In this document: positions 1 to 7,903 of the stretch, piece by piece | Layout of the letters: the number at the start of each line of letters is the position of its first letter | Numbering within the stretch: the stretch's first letter is position 1 | Source of the DNA: Actinomycetospora corticicola | GTDB lineage: Bacteria > Actinomycetota > Actinomycetes > Mycobacteriales > Pseudonocardiaceae | Direction of reading: 5' to 3' | Assembly (NCBI RefSeq): GCF_013409505.1 | Contig: NZ_JACCBN010000001.1 | Span: forward strand, 2,232,001-2,296,000 | Length of the DNA: 64,000 nucleotides | Notes under the pieces: generated by a model | The model's database searches: none | Told to the model about the DNA's origin: nothing | Seen by the model: only the letters and a program-made list of their open reading frames with translations | Translations under genes and position numbers: made by a program

Positions 1-135
1 CGCATCGAGGGCCCGACCCCGCTGCCGCCCGGGTCCGAGATCACGCTCGGCTCCGACGGTCCCCGGCTCCGCCTGCTCACCGCGGAGGGGACCGACCCGG
101 CCCCGACCACCCAGGTCCTCGCCCGGGGATACTGA
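1..135 (+). CDS. FHA-domain-like protein, C-terminal fragment
   Basis: Open frame runs in from the left edge and stops with TGA at 133-135, giving 44 residues. The visible stretch has the beta-strand pattern of an FHA fold end (a motif reading PLPPGSEITLGSD followed by RLRLLT). The next gene starts 4 bases later on the same strand and also looks FHA-like, so the two are probably co-transcribed. FHA modules bind phosphothreonine peptides and in actinobacteria usually sit in Ser/Thr kinase or cell-wall pathways. With only the tail visible the full domain content is unknown. Confidence 0.5.
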   Translation, partial: RIEGPTPLPPGSEITLGSDGPRLRLLTAEGTDPAPTTQVLARGY

Positions 136-139
136 CGCC

Positions 140-922
140 GTGCGGCTGCCGGGCGTCGGGCGTCTCCCCCTGGGCGGGTTGGCGCTGCTCGACGTCCGCA
201 CCGAGCGGCGGCTCTCCGTGCCGTGGGGCGACACGGCCACCATCGGGCGCAACGCCGCCGGCGACCGGCACGTCCACGTCGACGACGACCAGGTCTCCCG
301 GGTCGCCGCGGAGATCGAGATCCGGGACGACGCCTACCTCGTGATCAACCGGCAGCGCCACGGCGGGCAGCTGACCCTCGTGGTACCCGGCGTCGCCGGT
401 CAGGACCGGATCCGTGCCGGCAACGGTCTGCTCGTCCGCGACTCGCGGGCCTCGCTCGGCCTCTGGCTGGCCGACGGACGCGAGGTGACGCTGGCACTGC
501 TCGCGTTCGCCCCCACCGCCGCGGCGGCCGACCGCGACGACCTCACCGGCGGCCGGACCGTGAACGCCGAGCTGCCCACCGACGAGACGTGGTGGTCGGT
601 GCTGGTCGCCGCGTGCGGGCCGACCCTCATCGCCGCCGCCCTGAGCCCGGACGGGACCGCGCGCGACGTTCACGGTGACGCCGACCAGATCGCGGGCTGG
701 CACCGCACCTCGGGCCGGCCCGTCCCGAGCCCGAAGACGCAGAGCGAGGCCTTCCGGCACGCCCAGCGCTGGTTGCGCGGGGTGCGCCTGAACGACAAGA
801 CCCGCGGGTGGCGGGTGGCCGTCGTCGACCAGGTGATCGGCCTCCGGCTGGTGACCCTCGACGACGTCCGGCGGCTCTTCCCGGCCGAGGTCCCGACCCC
901 CCTCGTTCCCCGGCCGTCCTGA
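140..922 (+). CDS. FHA-like domain protein
   Basis: 260 residues starting at a GTG only 4 bases after the stop of the previous frame, which suggests translational coupling. Residues about 25-75 show FHA-like features: an IGRN motif near the start of a beta-sandwich, then DDQVSRVAAEI, which matches the Ser-Arg phosphothreonine-binding part of FHA domains, although the usual following His is replaced by Ala. The C-terminal half (from about residue 150) is a mixed alpha/beta region I do not recognise. No membrane segment or signal peptide is visible. Role is inferred: a phosphopeptide-binding partner of a kinase encoded upstream of the window. Confidence 0.6.
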   Translation: MRLPGVGRLPLGGLALLDVRTERRLSVPWGDTATIGRNAAGDRHVHVDDDQVSRVAAEIEIRDDAYLVINRQRHGGQLTLVVPGVAGQDRIRAGNGLLVRDSRASLGLWLADGREVTLALLAFAPTAAAADRDDLTGGRTVNAELPTDETWWSVLVAACGPTLIAAALSPDGTARDVHGDADQIAGWHRTSGRPVPSPKTQSEAFRHAQRWLRGVRLNDKTRGWRVAVVDQVIGLRLVTLDDVRRLFPAEVPTPLVPRPS

Positions 923-981
923 CGGTTCGCGCCGTGTCCTCTCGCCCCCCGGGGGTGTGAGGTCGTACGGTGCTCAATCGT

Positions 982-996
982 GTCGCGTCACGCGAC
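982..996. promoter_or_regulatory. 15-bp palindrome, candidate MarR operator
   Basis: Perfect 6-bp arms GTCGCG and CGCGAC around a 3-bp centre, about 150 bases upstream of the MarR-type gene start. The position and symmetry fit an autoregulatory site, but arms made only of common GC-rich words could arise by chance. Confidence 0.3.
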
Positions 997-1142
997 GTGA
1001 AGGGGGGCCGCGTCACCGTCCATACCGGACGGGTGACGTGCTGTACGCGTCGGACGGAGTGCGCGGTCGGTCTTCACCACCGAGGACGACTCCTCGTGAC
1101 CGCCCGTACCGCCGTTCGGCGCCCTGGGGGAACGGGGACGAG

Positions 1143-1670
1143 ATGACTGGGGACGACGACCGGAAGGCCGGGAGCGGCGAGACCGACGGGGCGGGGAGGG
1201 GCCGGGGGCGGCCCACGACGCCCGACCGGCTGCGGGGAGCACCGGGCTTCCTCGCACGCCGCCTCTACCAGGCGTACGCCGCCGCGTGGTTGCGGCACGT
1301 GGACACGACGCTCACCGGACCACAGTTCGCGGTGCTCACGGCGGTCCGCGAGTACCCGGAGGTCGACCAGGGGTCGCTGGCCGCCAGTGTGGCGCTCGAC
1401 CGCTCGACCATGGCCGACGTGTGCAAGCGGCTCGAGGACCGGGCCCTGATCCGCCGGGACACCGCACCGTCCGACGGTCGGCGCAAGCTGCTGTCGATGA
1501 CCGACCAGGGCTCCGCGCTCCTGGACGACGTCACCGCCAAGGTCGCCCGCCTCAACGCGGACCTCATGGGCGTGCCCGACGGCGCGGCCGACTCCGACGG
1601 CGAGCTCGCCGGCCTGCTCGGTGAGCTGGACCGGCTCTGCAGCCGCTGGGAGAAGGTGGCCGAGGGCTGA
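1143..1670 (+). CDS. MarR-family transcriptional regulator
   Basis: 175 residues from an ATG preceded by GGGGACGAG; the frame is open further upstream to 957 but that extension is arginine-rich and has no ribosome site. After a charged, disordered N-terminus (residues 1-35), a MarR winged helix follows: helix pair around LTGPQFAVLTAVREYP, recognition helix in LAASVALDRSTMADVCKRLE, and the wing with APSDGRRKLLSMTDQG. This DxR-type wing is typical of MarR proteins that respond to aromatic ligands. It stands alone between two genes of the opposite or unrelated class, so its target is unknown; autoregulation through the palindrome at 982-996 is possible. Confidence 0.85.
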   Translation: MTGDDDRKAGSGETDGAGRGRGRPTTPDRLRGAPGFLARRLYQAYAAAWLRHVDTTLTGPQFAVLTAVREYPEVDQGSLAASVALDRSTMADVCKRLEDRALIRRDTAPSDGRRKLLSMTDQGSALLDDVTAKVARLNADLMGVPDGAADSDGELAGLLGELDRLCSRWEKVAEG

Positions 1671-1698
1671 CCGCGCCGGTCCGGCCGCGGCCGCACCG

Positions 1699-2157
1699 TC
1701 ACGCGGCGCCCGCGCAGGCGGCCTCGCCGGGCGGTGGGCCGAGCGGGTCGGACGCGTCGACGTCGACGACGGCACCGGCCGCGGAGCGGAGCTCGCAGCG
1801 CACGACGGTGGCCGCGGGACGACCGGGCGGGCCCGCCACCCGCGCCCACAGCCAGTTGCCGTGCTCGTAGGGGACGGGCAGCACGACCGCCGGGCGCTGC
1901 GGGGACAGCTCGACCGGTGTGGCGTCGACCCCCTCCCCCTGCAGTCCGGAGGGGTTCCGCTGCCGGGTGTCGAACCAGACGGTCGTCGGCTCGTCGGTCT
2001 CCGCGGACACGGTCAGCGTCATCGCCGGTCGGGTGTCGGTACCGACGTCGGCGTCGGTGCGGATGCCGGTGGCGGGGGCGCACCCGGTCAGGAGACACAC
2101 CCCGGCGCCGCACGTCGCGGCGAGCAGCCGCACGATCCTGGTCCCTGTCCTCGTCAC
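1699..2157 (-). CDS. Putative lipoprotein, MmpS-like
   Basis: 152 residues from a GTG at 2157. The N-terminus is a lipoprotein signal: basic VTRTGTRIVR, a hydrophobic core and the lipobox LLTGC with lipidated Cys near residue 25. The mature part is a small beta domain ending with Val-Arg-Cys-Glu and Ala-Ala-Cys, a Cys pair spacing reminiscent of MmpS transport accessory proteins, which have a beta-sandwich with a disulphide. The match is by eye and weak. No MmpL transporter is next to it. It is convergent with the MarR gene, whose stop lies 28 bases away. Confidence 0.6.
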   Translation of the reverse strand: MTRTGTRIVRLLAATCGAGVCLLTGCAPATGIRTDADVGTDTRPAMTLTVSAETDEPTTVWFDTRQRNPSGLQGEGVDATPVELSPQRPAVVLPVPYEHGNWLWARVAGPPGRPAATVVRCELRSAAGAVVDVDASDPLGPPPGEAACAGAA

Positions 2158-2369
2158 CCGGGCCTCCGCCTCGCCGCCGTCGCCGTCGGTACGCCACGGT
2201 GCAGGCACATCGACGGCGGAGCATCGGCTCGGTGGGACACATCCGCGCGGCGGCCTTCCACCCACGGGGTCGGCACGGCGGCGCCCGGCACGCAGGCGGG
2301 AAGGGTCGACCGGGGCGCCGCCTCGTCGTGGTGACCCGGGCGTCCCGGTGGATCGCGGTCGGGGCGGCG

Positions 2370-2687
2370 CTACCGGCCGCGCGGCGCCGGGGAGGCGCTG
2401 CCGGAGCCGGCGGACCGGGCGAGCTCGGCCGCCTCGGCCTGCGCGACCTCCTGACGGTGTGCCCGCATCAACAGCAGACCGATGCCGCTGACCCCGGCGA
2501 CCATCATGAGGATCACCGCCACGAGGTAGGGCAGCCAGCCGTTGCTCACGAGGGCGAAGGTCAGCACGTAGACGGCCGCCAGCGTCGAGAGCGGGAACGT
2601 GAGCCGGAACAGGAAGCGGTTCCGGTCGGTGTCCGGCGGGGGCCACGTGATCGCACCGGACAACCGGCCGAGGAGCTCCGCGAGCAT
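2370..2687 (-). CDS. Small two-helix membrane protein
   Basis: 105 residues starting at an ATG 23 bases after the end of the YnfA-like gene, so last member of a three-gene operon. Two hydrophobic helices are clear: about residues 30-50 (FPLSTLAAVYVLTFALV) and 55-78 (LPYLVAVILMMVAG). The C-terminal 25 residues are charged and Ala-rich and probably cytoplasmic. No family recognised. The frame stays open upstream through the YnfA gene, but that part is a shadow of it. Confidence 0.65.
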   Translation of the reverse strand: MLAELLGRLSGAITWPPPDTDRNRFLFRLTFPLSTLAAVYVLTFALVSNGWLPYLVAVILMMVAGVSGIGLLLMRAHRQEVAQAEAAELARSAGSGSASPAPRGR

Positions 2688-2710
2688 GGGGTGACCGTAC
2701 GCGGGCGTCC

Positions 2711-3043
2711 TCAGGCGCCGCGCGGGGCGTACATGATGACCGCGACGCCGGCCAGGCACAGCAGCGCGCCGAGCACGTCGAACCGGTCGGGCCGGTACCC
2801 GTCGAGCACCATCCCCCACGCCAGCGACCCGGCCACGAACACCCCGCCGTACGCGGCGAGCACCCGGCCGAACTCGGCGTCGGGCTGCAACGTGGCGACG
2901 AACCCGTAGGCCGCGAGCGACACGATCCCGATCGCGATCCACACCCAGCCGCGGCCCTCCCGCACGCCCTGCCAGACCGCCCACGCCCCGCCGATCTCGG
3001 CGACGGCGGCGAGCAGGAACAGCAGGATCGACCGGGTCGTCAC
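2711..3043 (-). CDS. YnfA/UPF0060 family membrane protein
   Basis: 110 residues, the normal length for UPF0060. Four transmembrane helices and the family features are visible: [16 protein letters not shown] after the first helix, [12 protein letters not shown] in the second loop, [15 protein letters not shown], and a final hydrophobic helix. Proteins of this family are small integral inner-membrane proteins of unknown biochemical role, related in fold to SMR-type transporters. Its ATG overlaps the TGA of the preceding NTF2-like gene by 4 bases, so translation is likely coupled. Confidence 0.9.
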   Translation of the reverse strand: MTTRSILLFLLAAVAEIGGAWAVWQGVREGRGWVWIAIGIVSLAAYGFVATLQPDAEFGRVLAAYGGVFVAGSLAWGMVLDGYRPDRFDVLGALLCLAGVAVIMYAPRGA

Positions 3044-3438
3044 GCCACGATCATCCGCGTCCGGGTCACCTGCCCCCGCTTCACCGCGGTCAGGGTCACG
3101 ACGACGAGCTCGGTCGGCTTCCCGGTCGGCGGCCCGGGGAGCAGCCAGCTCAGCTCACGGTCGTGGGTGAAGGCGAAGACCTCCTCGTCCACCACTCGGA
3201 AGCGGTCGCCGGTGCGCGAGGTCCGGCGCACCGTGAGGTCCCCGGGGACGACGACCTGCTCGGCGACGAACCGCTCGATCTCGTCCGCCCCGGTGGCGCC
3301 GACCCCGGACGGCAGGACGTCGAACGTCGCGTCCTCGGCGAGCAGGTGCGCGACGGCGGCGCCGGCCCGGATCGCGGTGTGCAGCGCGTCGTGGACCCGC
3401 TCGACCGCGATCATGAGGTCCTGCACCGCCTTGGTCAC
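3040..3438 (-). CDS. NTF2-like (SnoaL-type) protein
   Basis: 132 residues from a GTG at 3438; the frame is open further upstream but the extra residues are not protein-like. An alpha helix ([19 protein letters not shown]) followed by alternating strands such as [22 protein letters not shown] and [10 protein letters not shown] fits the cone-shaped NTF2/SnoaL fold used by many small enzymes and sensors. No signal peptide. First gene of an operon with the YnfA homologue (4-base overlap). The substrate cannot be told from the sequence. Confidence 0.65.
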   Translation of the reverse strand: MTKAVQDLMIAVERVHDALHTAIRAGAAVAHLLAEDATFDVLPSGVGATGADEIERFVAEQVVVPGDLTVRRTSRTGDRFRVVDEEVFAFTHDRELSWLLPGPPTGKPTELVVVTLTAVKRGQVTRTRMIVA

Positions 3439-3529
3439 GCCTCCACGGTGCGCGAGCGGCGTCCGGTGGGCAAGTTCATGACCCGGGAGGTCATCGCGCC
3501 CGTGCCGGGGCGCGACCAGGCTCGTCGTC

Positions 3530-3868
3530 ATGAACGCATACGCGGTGGGCCTGCTCCACGACATCGACGCGAACGACGAGATCCTCGACTACCTGCGTCG
3601 CATCCAGGCGACGCTCGACCCGTACGGCGGCCGGTTCCTCGTCCACGGCGCGACGCCGGAGGTGCTCGAGGGTCCCTTCGACGGCGTGCTGGTGCTCATC
3701 GGTTTTCCCGACGTCTCCTCGGCGCGGGCCTGGTACGACTCCCCCGCCTACCGCGAGATCCTCCCGCTGCGCACGCGGAACACGCGCAGCGTCGCGTTCG
3801 TGCTGGAGGGATGCGGTCCGGACCACGACAGTGCGGCGATGGCCGACGAGATGGCGGCGGCGCGGTGA
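3530..3868 (+). CDS. DUF1330 family protein
   Basis: 112 residues with the dimeric ferredoxin-like alpha/beta pattern of DUF1330: YAVGLLHDID at the start, YLRRIQATLDPYGGRFLVHG in the middle, and FPDVSSARAWYDSPAYREIL followed by RTRNTRSVAFVLEG. The SxxxARxWYxSxxYxxxxxxR segment is the family hallmark. Catalytic role unproven for the family. Stands alone on the plus strand, divergent from the NTF2-like operon with 91 bases between the starts. Confidence 0.88.
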   Translation: MNAYAVGLLHDIDANDEILDYLRRIQATLDPYGGRFLVHGATPEVLEGPFDGVLVLIGFPDVSSARAWYDSPAYREILPLRTRNTRSVAFVLEGCGPDHDSAAMADEMAAAR

Positions 3869-3886
3869 GCGCGGCCGGGTGACGGT

Positions 3887-3915
3887 GACCCGGGGCGGAG
3901 GCGCGGCCCCGGGTC
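3887..3915. terminator. Bidirectional hairpin terminator
   Basis: Perfect 10-bp stem GACCCGGGGC/GCCCCGGGTC with a 9-base loop, sitting 18 bases after the DUF1330 stop and 9 bases after the P450 stop on the other strand. No T-run, as is common for actinobacterial terminators. Confidence 0.6.
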
Positions 3916-3924
3916 GCCGAGTGT

Positions 3925-5142
3925 TCACCACGTGACGGGCAGGGCCTTCACGCCGCCGGTGAGGTGCTGGGTGCGCACGTCGATGTCGTCGAGGTCGACG
4001 GCGAGACGGAGACCGGGCAGGCGCGTCGCGAGCGTGCGGAACACGGTGCGCAGCTCGGTGCGGGCGAGGCTCGCACCGATGCAGAAGTGCCCGCCGTGGC
4101 CGAACCCGACGTGGGCGCGCTCCTCGCGCTCCGGCTCGAACTCCTCGGCGTCGGCGAACGCCTGCGGGTCCCGGTTGGCCGCGTTGATGGAGATGACCAC
4201 CGCGTCGCCCTCGTGGATCGTCACGCCGGCGATCTCGACGTCCTGGTGGGCGTAGCGCACGAGCCCGAGGTCGCCAGGTGCCCCGAGGCGCATGATCTCC
4301 TCGACCACACGGTCGGTGCGGCCCTCGGGGTCCTCGACGAGGTAGTCCCACCGCTCCCGCTGGGTGAGCAGGAGGAGCACGCCCAGGCCGATCCGGTTGA
4401 CCGTGGTCTCGTGCCCGGCGAACAGCAGGCCGACCGAGAGCCGGATCATCTCCTCGTAGTCGTAGGCGTCGTCCTCCTCCTGGGCGTGGACGAGGTCGGA
4501 GATGACGTCCTCGGCGGGCTGCGAGCGCTTCTGCTCCGCGAGCGCCGCCATGTACCGGCCGAAGTCCTCGCGCGCCCCGTGGGCGTCGGCGGCCGGGTCG
4601 AAGGTCGCCATGCGGTCGGAGAGGTCGCGGAAGTACTCCGAGTCGTCGGTCGGCACGCCCAGGAGCCGGCAGATCACCGCGACCGGCAGCGGGACCGCGA
4701 GCGTCTCGTGGAGGTCCGCCACCCCGTCGGCCTCCCGGGCGCCGACCAGGGTGTCGACGTAGCCGTCCACGAGGCCCTGCACGTCCTCGCCCATCTGCCG
4801 CATGCGCTTCGCGGAGAACGCGGGCGTGAGGAGGCGCCGCATGCGGGTGTGGTCGGCCTCCTCGGTCTCGTAGTTGCCGCTCGGTCCGTCGGCGATCGCG
4901 GCGTGGGTGATCCGCGCGGCGTGCTCGGGGTCAGGATGCGAGCGGCCGAAGCGCTTGTCGCCGAGGAGGTCACGGACCTCCTCGAAGCGCGTGACCAGCC
5001 ACGCCGGGTCACCGGCCGGCGTCGTCACGGCGGCGACCGGGGCCTCACGGCGCAGGACGTCGTACAGCGGGGCGATCTCGAGGATGTTCGGACGCTCGAA
5101 GGGCAGGTGCAGGTCCGCGGCCCGGTCGGTGGTGGCAGTCAT
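3925..5142 (-). CDS. Cytochrome P450
   Basis: 405 residues, the usual bacterial class I length. All landmarks are present: I-helix oxygen-binding AGHETT, K-helix ExxR in VVEEIMRLG, and the heme loop FGHGGHFCIGASLAR with the axial Cys. A mono-oxygenase using ferredoxin/ferredoxin reductase electrons; no redox partner gene is nearby. The start at 5142 was chosen because it gives a standard N-terminus. Divergent from a TetR gene with an inverted repeat between them, so TetR control of the P450 is likely. Substrate unknown; sequence style resembles CYP105/CYP107-like actinobacterial enzymes. Confidence 0.92.
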   Translation of the reverse strand: MTATTDRAADLHLPFERPNILEIAPLYDVLRREAPVAAVTTPAGDPAWLVTRFEEVRDLLGDKRFGRSHPDPEHAARITHAAIADGPSGNYETEEADHTRMRRLLTPAFSAKRMRQMGEDVQGLVDGYVDTLVGAREADGVADLHETLAVPLPVAVICRLLGVPTDDSEYFRDLSDRMATFDPAADAHGAREDFGRYMAALAEQKRSQPAEDVISDLVHAQEEDDAYDYEEMIRLSVGLLFAGHETTVNRIGLGVLLLLTQRERWDYLVEDPEGRTDRVVEEIMRLGAPGDLGLVRYAHQDVEIAGVTIHEGDAVVISINAANRDPQAFADAEEFEPEREERAHVGFGHGGHFCIGASLARTELRTVFRTLATRLPGLRLAVDLDDIDVRTQHLTGGVKALPVTW

Positions 5143-5188
5143 GACGGCTCCTCGATGTGACGGCGACATCACCGACCGTACGTCTTTG

Positions 5189-5203
5189 TGGCAGTCAGTG
5201 CCA
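5189..5203. promoter_or_regulatory. Inverted repeat, likely TetR operator
   Basis: TGGCA-GTCAG-TGCCA, a perfect 15-bp inverted repeat located in the 85-base gap between the divergent P450 (start 5142) and TetR (start 5228) genes. The surrounding bases are relatively AT-rich (TTTG before, TTAAAA after), as expected for a promoter. Confidence 0.6.
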
Positions 5204-5227
5204 TTAAAAGGTGGGTAAGGTGTGCGG

Positions 5228-5869
5228 ATGACCACAGCCCGGGACGACGGGCCGGTCGGCCGTCGGGGACGGCCGCCGGTCACCGACGAGCAGCGCCGCC
5301 GACGCAGGCTGGAGATCTCGCGGCACGCCGTGGCGCTGTTCCGCGAGCACGGCGTCGGCGAGACCACCGGCGAGCAGGTCGCCCGCGCCGCCGGGGTCTC
5401 CGAGCGCACGCTGTGGCGGCTCTTCCGGTCGAAGGAGGCCTGCGTCGAGCCGCTGCTGTCGGTGTCGCTGGATGCGTTCGTCGAGGTCCTGCGCTCGTGG
5501 CGGCCGTCGGACGAGCTCGGCGACCACCTGCGCGCGGCCTACGTGGTGTCGCCCGAGGACCTCGAGGCGGTGCTCGCCGTCGTGCGGATGTCGCGCGACG
5601 AACCGGGAGTGCGCGCCGTCTGGCTGGTGCTCCACGAGCGGGCCGAGCCGGTCTTCGCGTCCGTGCTCGGGCAGCGCTTCGGCCTGCCCGCGCACGACCT
5701 GACGATCCTCGTGCGCGCGGCCGCGGTGAACGCGGCCCTGCGCGTGCTCACCGACGCCCTCGCGTGGTCGGACGACGCCGACCCGTCGTCGGGAATCGTC
5801 GACGAGCACCGCGACCGCCTGGCCGAGGAGCTCCGCGCCCTGACGGAGCTCCCGGCACAGCGACCCTGA
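5228..5869 (+). CDS. TetR-family transcriptional regulator
   Basis: 213 residues. ATG at 5228 is 7 bases after TAAGG; a GTG two codons upstream is possible but worse spaced. N-terminal HTH: ISRHAVALFREHGVGETTGEQVARAAGVSERTLWRLFRSKE by position about 30-70, classical TetR with the TLWRLFRSKE recognition/helix-4 segment. The C-terminal ligand domain (about 85-205) is all helical, similar to actinobacterial TetR_C proteins that act with P450 genes. Divergent from the P450 gene and separated by the inverted repeat at 5189-5203. Confidence 0.9.
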   Translation: MTTARDDGPVGRRGRPPVTDEQRRRRRLEISRHAVALFREHGVGETTGEQVARAAGVSERTLWRLFRSKEACVEPLLSVSLDAFVEVLRSWRPSDELGDHLRAAYVVSPEDLEAVLAVVRMSRDEPGVRAVWLVLHERAEPVFASVLGQRFGLPAHDLTILVRAAAVNAALRVLTDALAWSDDADPSSGIVDEHRDRLAEELRALTELPAQRP

Positions 5870-5875
5870 GTCCGA

Positions 5876-6742
5876 CTAGAGCCCGATCCCGATCCCGAGC
5901 CCGAGCACGTCGAGGGCGTTCTTCGCCATCACGCCCTCGCCGACGAAGTTCGGGTGCACCGGCGCGGCGTTGATCGGGACGATCGGCTCGACCCACCGCT
6001 TGAAGGGCGACTGACAGGCGTCGTGCCCCTGGGAGATCGCGGTGACGTCGAGGTACGTCGCGCCGGTCTGCTGCGCGGCACGCTTCACGGCGTTGTTGAG
6101 GGCGGCCTGGATGCCGTTGAGGTACGGCACGTCGCCCGCGGCGATCGGCATGATCGGGTAGCAGCCCTGCGTCGCGGGCAGGATCGTGAGGTAGCCCGAG
6201 ATCGCGACCCGCGCGTTCGGCGCCTTCGCCCGCACGTCCTTCAGCGCCTTGACGATGTTCGGGTAGTTGCTCGAGTTGATCGTGTCGACGAACGAGTCGC
6301 CGTACGCGCGCTGGCAGGGATTGCCCTGGCCGGCCGTGGTGGCGGCGGCGGTCGCGCACTTCTGGATCGACGATGTGAACACGCTGTTGTCGTTCCCGCC
6401 GATCGTCAGCGTGACCAGCTTCGTGTCGGCGGTCAGCGCGTTCAACTGCGGTGCGACCCCGGGCGACTGCGACGCGCGGAAGTCGCTGGTGTCGGCGCCG
6501 CTGCACGAGACGTCGACGAGCTGGTAGCGCTTCACCCGGGCGATGTCGTGCGCCCAGTTGAGCTGCGACTGGCTGCACTGGGGCGGCGCCGTGGCCACGG
6601 CGGGCTGGATGCCCGCGCCCGAGCTGTAGCTGTCGCCGAGATTGACGTAGCGCAGCGGGGCCTCGTCCGCCCACGCGGCCGTCCCACCGAGGAACAGACC
6701 GATCACCGCCAACGCAGCGACCACAGCTCGACGTGCACCCAT
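5876..6742 (-). CDS. Secreted SGNH/GDSL hydrolase
   Basis: 288 residues from an ATG preceded by GAGGACGAGGC. Sec signal peptide at residues 1-25 ending GTAAWA. SGNH blocks are all visible: GDSYSSG (nucleophile Ser), the Gly in SCSGADTSDF, IGGNDNS (oxyanion Asn) and HPN near the C-terminus with the catalytic His. Six or more Cys suggest disulphides, as in Streptomyces SGNH esterases/lipases. A secreted esterase or lipase. It is convergent with the TetR gene, with 6 bases between the stops. Confidence 0.92.
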   Translation of the reverse strand: MGARRAVVAALAVIGLFLGGTAAWADEAPLRYVNLGDSYSSGAGIQPAVATAPPQCSQSQLNWAHDIARVKRYQLVDVSCSGADTSDFRASQSPGVAPQLNALTADTKLVTLTIGGNDNSVFTSSIQKCATAAATTAGQGNPCQRAYGDSFVDTINSSNYPNIVKALKDVRAKAPNARVAISGYLTILPATQGCYPIMPIAAGDVPYLNGIQAALNNAVKRAAQQTGATYLDVTAISQGHDACQSPFKRWVEPIVPINAAPVHPNFVGEGVMAKNALDVLGLGIGIGL

Positions 6743-6826
6743 GCCTCGTCCTCCCCGCCCTCACCCGACCCGGGAGTGACGGTAGAGGGAGACCCCGACG
6801 GTCGGCAGGGCGGCCCGCCCGAACGA

Positions 6827-7066
6827 TCAGGCGACGGCGGCCTCGTCGAGCCAGGACACGACCGTGCGCACGGTGAGCCCGGTCGACCGCGAGAGCGCCT
6901 CGCGCAGGAGCCGCGCCTTGCGCTGGTCCGGCAGTTCGGTCAGCGACCGCGCGAGCTCCACGACGCGGACCCGCCCGTCGTCGTCCAGCCCCAGGTCGTC
7001 GATGTTGACCAGGGTCGACCACGCCGCCAGGCGAGCGCGCTCGCCCCACACCGTCGCTTCGTGCAC
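6827..7066 (-). CDS. Small hypothetical protein
   Basis: 79 residues starting at GTG 7066. Predicted all-helical and acidic/basic amphipathic, with segments VVELARSLTELPDQRKARLL and TGLTVRTVVSWLDE. No family recognised. No Shine-Dalgarno sequence is seen before the GTG; TAGTAT lies 13-18 bases upstream of it, so transcription could begin very near the start codon. The frame is open further upstream to 7225 but runs without protein-like composition. Confidence 0.5.
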   Translation of the reverse strand: MHEATVWGERARLAAWSTLVNIDDLGLDDDGRVRVVELARSLTELPDQRKARLLREALSRSTGLTVRTVVSWLDEAAVA

Positions 7067-7275
7067 GAGAGGGATACTAGAACTCTCAACCGATCGAACA
7101 CCAGCGGGTCGTCCACAATTCAACTGGTCCGGACCAGCCGCACCCTCGTGGCAGCGAAGCGTCGTTGCTGTCGTCCAGTGGCAGTCGCGCCCCATCGTCG
7201 GGATGACCCCCCGGAACGACCCCACGGAACGACGAAGGCCCGGCTCCCTGCGCGGGAACCGGGCCTGCCTGCGAG

Positions 7276-7347
7276 TGGGCGATACTGGGATCGAACCAGT
7301 GACCTCTTCGGTGTGAACGAAGCGCTCTCCCCCTGAGCTAATCGCCC
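7276..7347 (-). tRNA. tRNA-Val (anticodon CAC)
   Basis: Complete cloverleaf on the minus strand: acceptor GGGCGAT/ATCGCCC, anticodon stem CTTCG/CGAAG with loop TTCACAC (anticodon CAC), T-loop GTTCGATC. 72 bases, CCA not encoded. The acceptor and T arms are the same as in the tRNA-Val(GAC) at 10275 apart from one base. Confidence 0.95.
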
Positions 7348-7367
7348 GCAGCAGGGATCAGCCTAAC

Positions 7368-7862
7368 TCACGCCATGATCGGGCTGTGCAGCCAGGTCCA
7401 GTGTCCGAGCCCGACGATCCGGGCGACGATCCACAGGGCGTCGAGCAGCCAGAGCGTCGCCAGCACGACCACGCCCGTGGCCAGCGCCAACAGCAGCTGC
7501 ACCGCCGTGTTCTGCCGCTTCACCCACGCCACCCACCGGTCGTAGTAGCGGCGGGCGAAGCGCAGGACGCGGCCGGCCCACTCGAACTCGGTGGACAGGA
7601 TCCCGAGCCCCGTGAACACGATCAGCCATCCGGGGCCGGGGTACGGGATCGCGATGATGCCCACGATCAGCACCACGGCGCCGATGAAGCCGATGCCGCA
7701 GCGCCAGGCGCGGTTCCAGTGCGGGCGGGCACGCACCGTCATGCGGAAGGCCCGCACGCGGACCCGCAGGCCGTGCAGGCGCCTTCTCGACGGCGGCTCG
7801 GTCGGCCCGGACGGTGCGGTCTCGGTCGGTCGTGCGGAGGTGGTGCCCTGGTCCTGGGTCAT
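7368..7862 (-). CDS. TIGR02611-like PGPGW membrane protein
   Basis: 164 residues from an ATG at 7862. After a hydrophilic Pro/Thr-rich N-terminus (residues 1-30), three or four membrane helices follow: one around FIGAVVLIVGIIAIPYPGPGW, containing the PGPGW motif typical of this actinobacterial family, one after it (LIVFTGLGILS) and one at LLLALATGVVVLATLWLLDAL. Function unknown. Lies just downstream of the anti-sigma gene (41 bases) on the same strand and may be part of that operon. Confidence 0.78.
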   Translation of the reverse strand: MTQDQGTTSARPTETAPSGPTEPPSRRRLHGLRVRVRAFRMTVRARPHWNRAWRCGIGFIGAVVLIVGIIAIPYPGPGWLIVFTGLGILSTEFEWAGRVLRFARRYYDRWVAWVKRQNTAVQLLLALATGVVVLATLWLLDALWIVARIVGLGHWTWLHSPIMA

Positions 7863-7903
7863 CGCCTTGCCTGGCCTCGTCGTCGGTGCAGGCCCGCGGA
7901 GGG

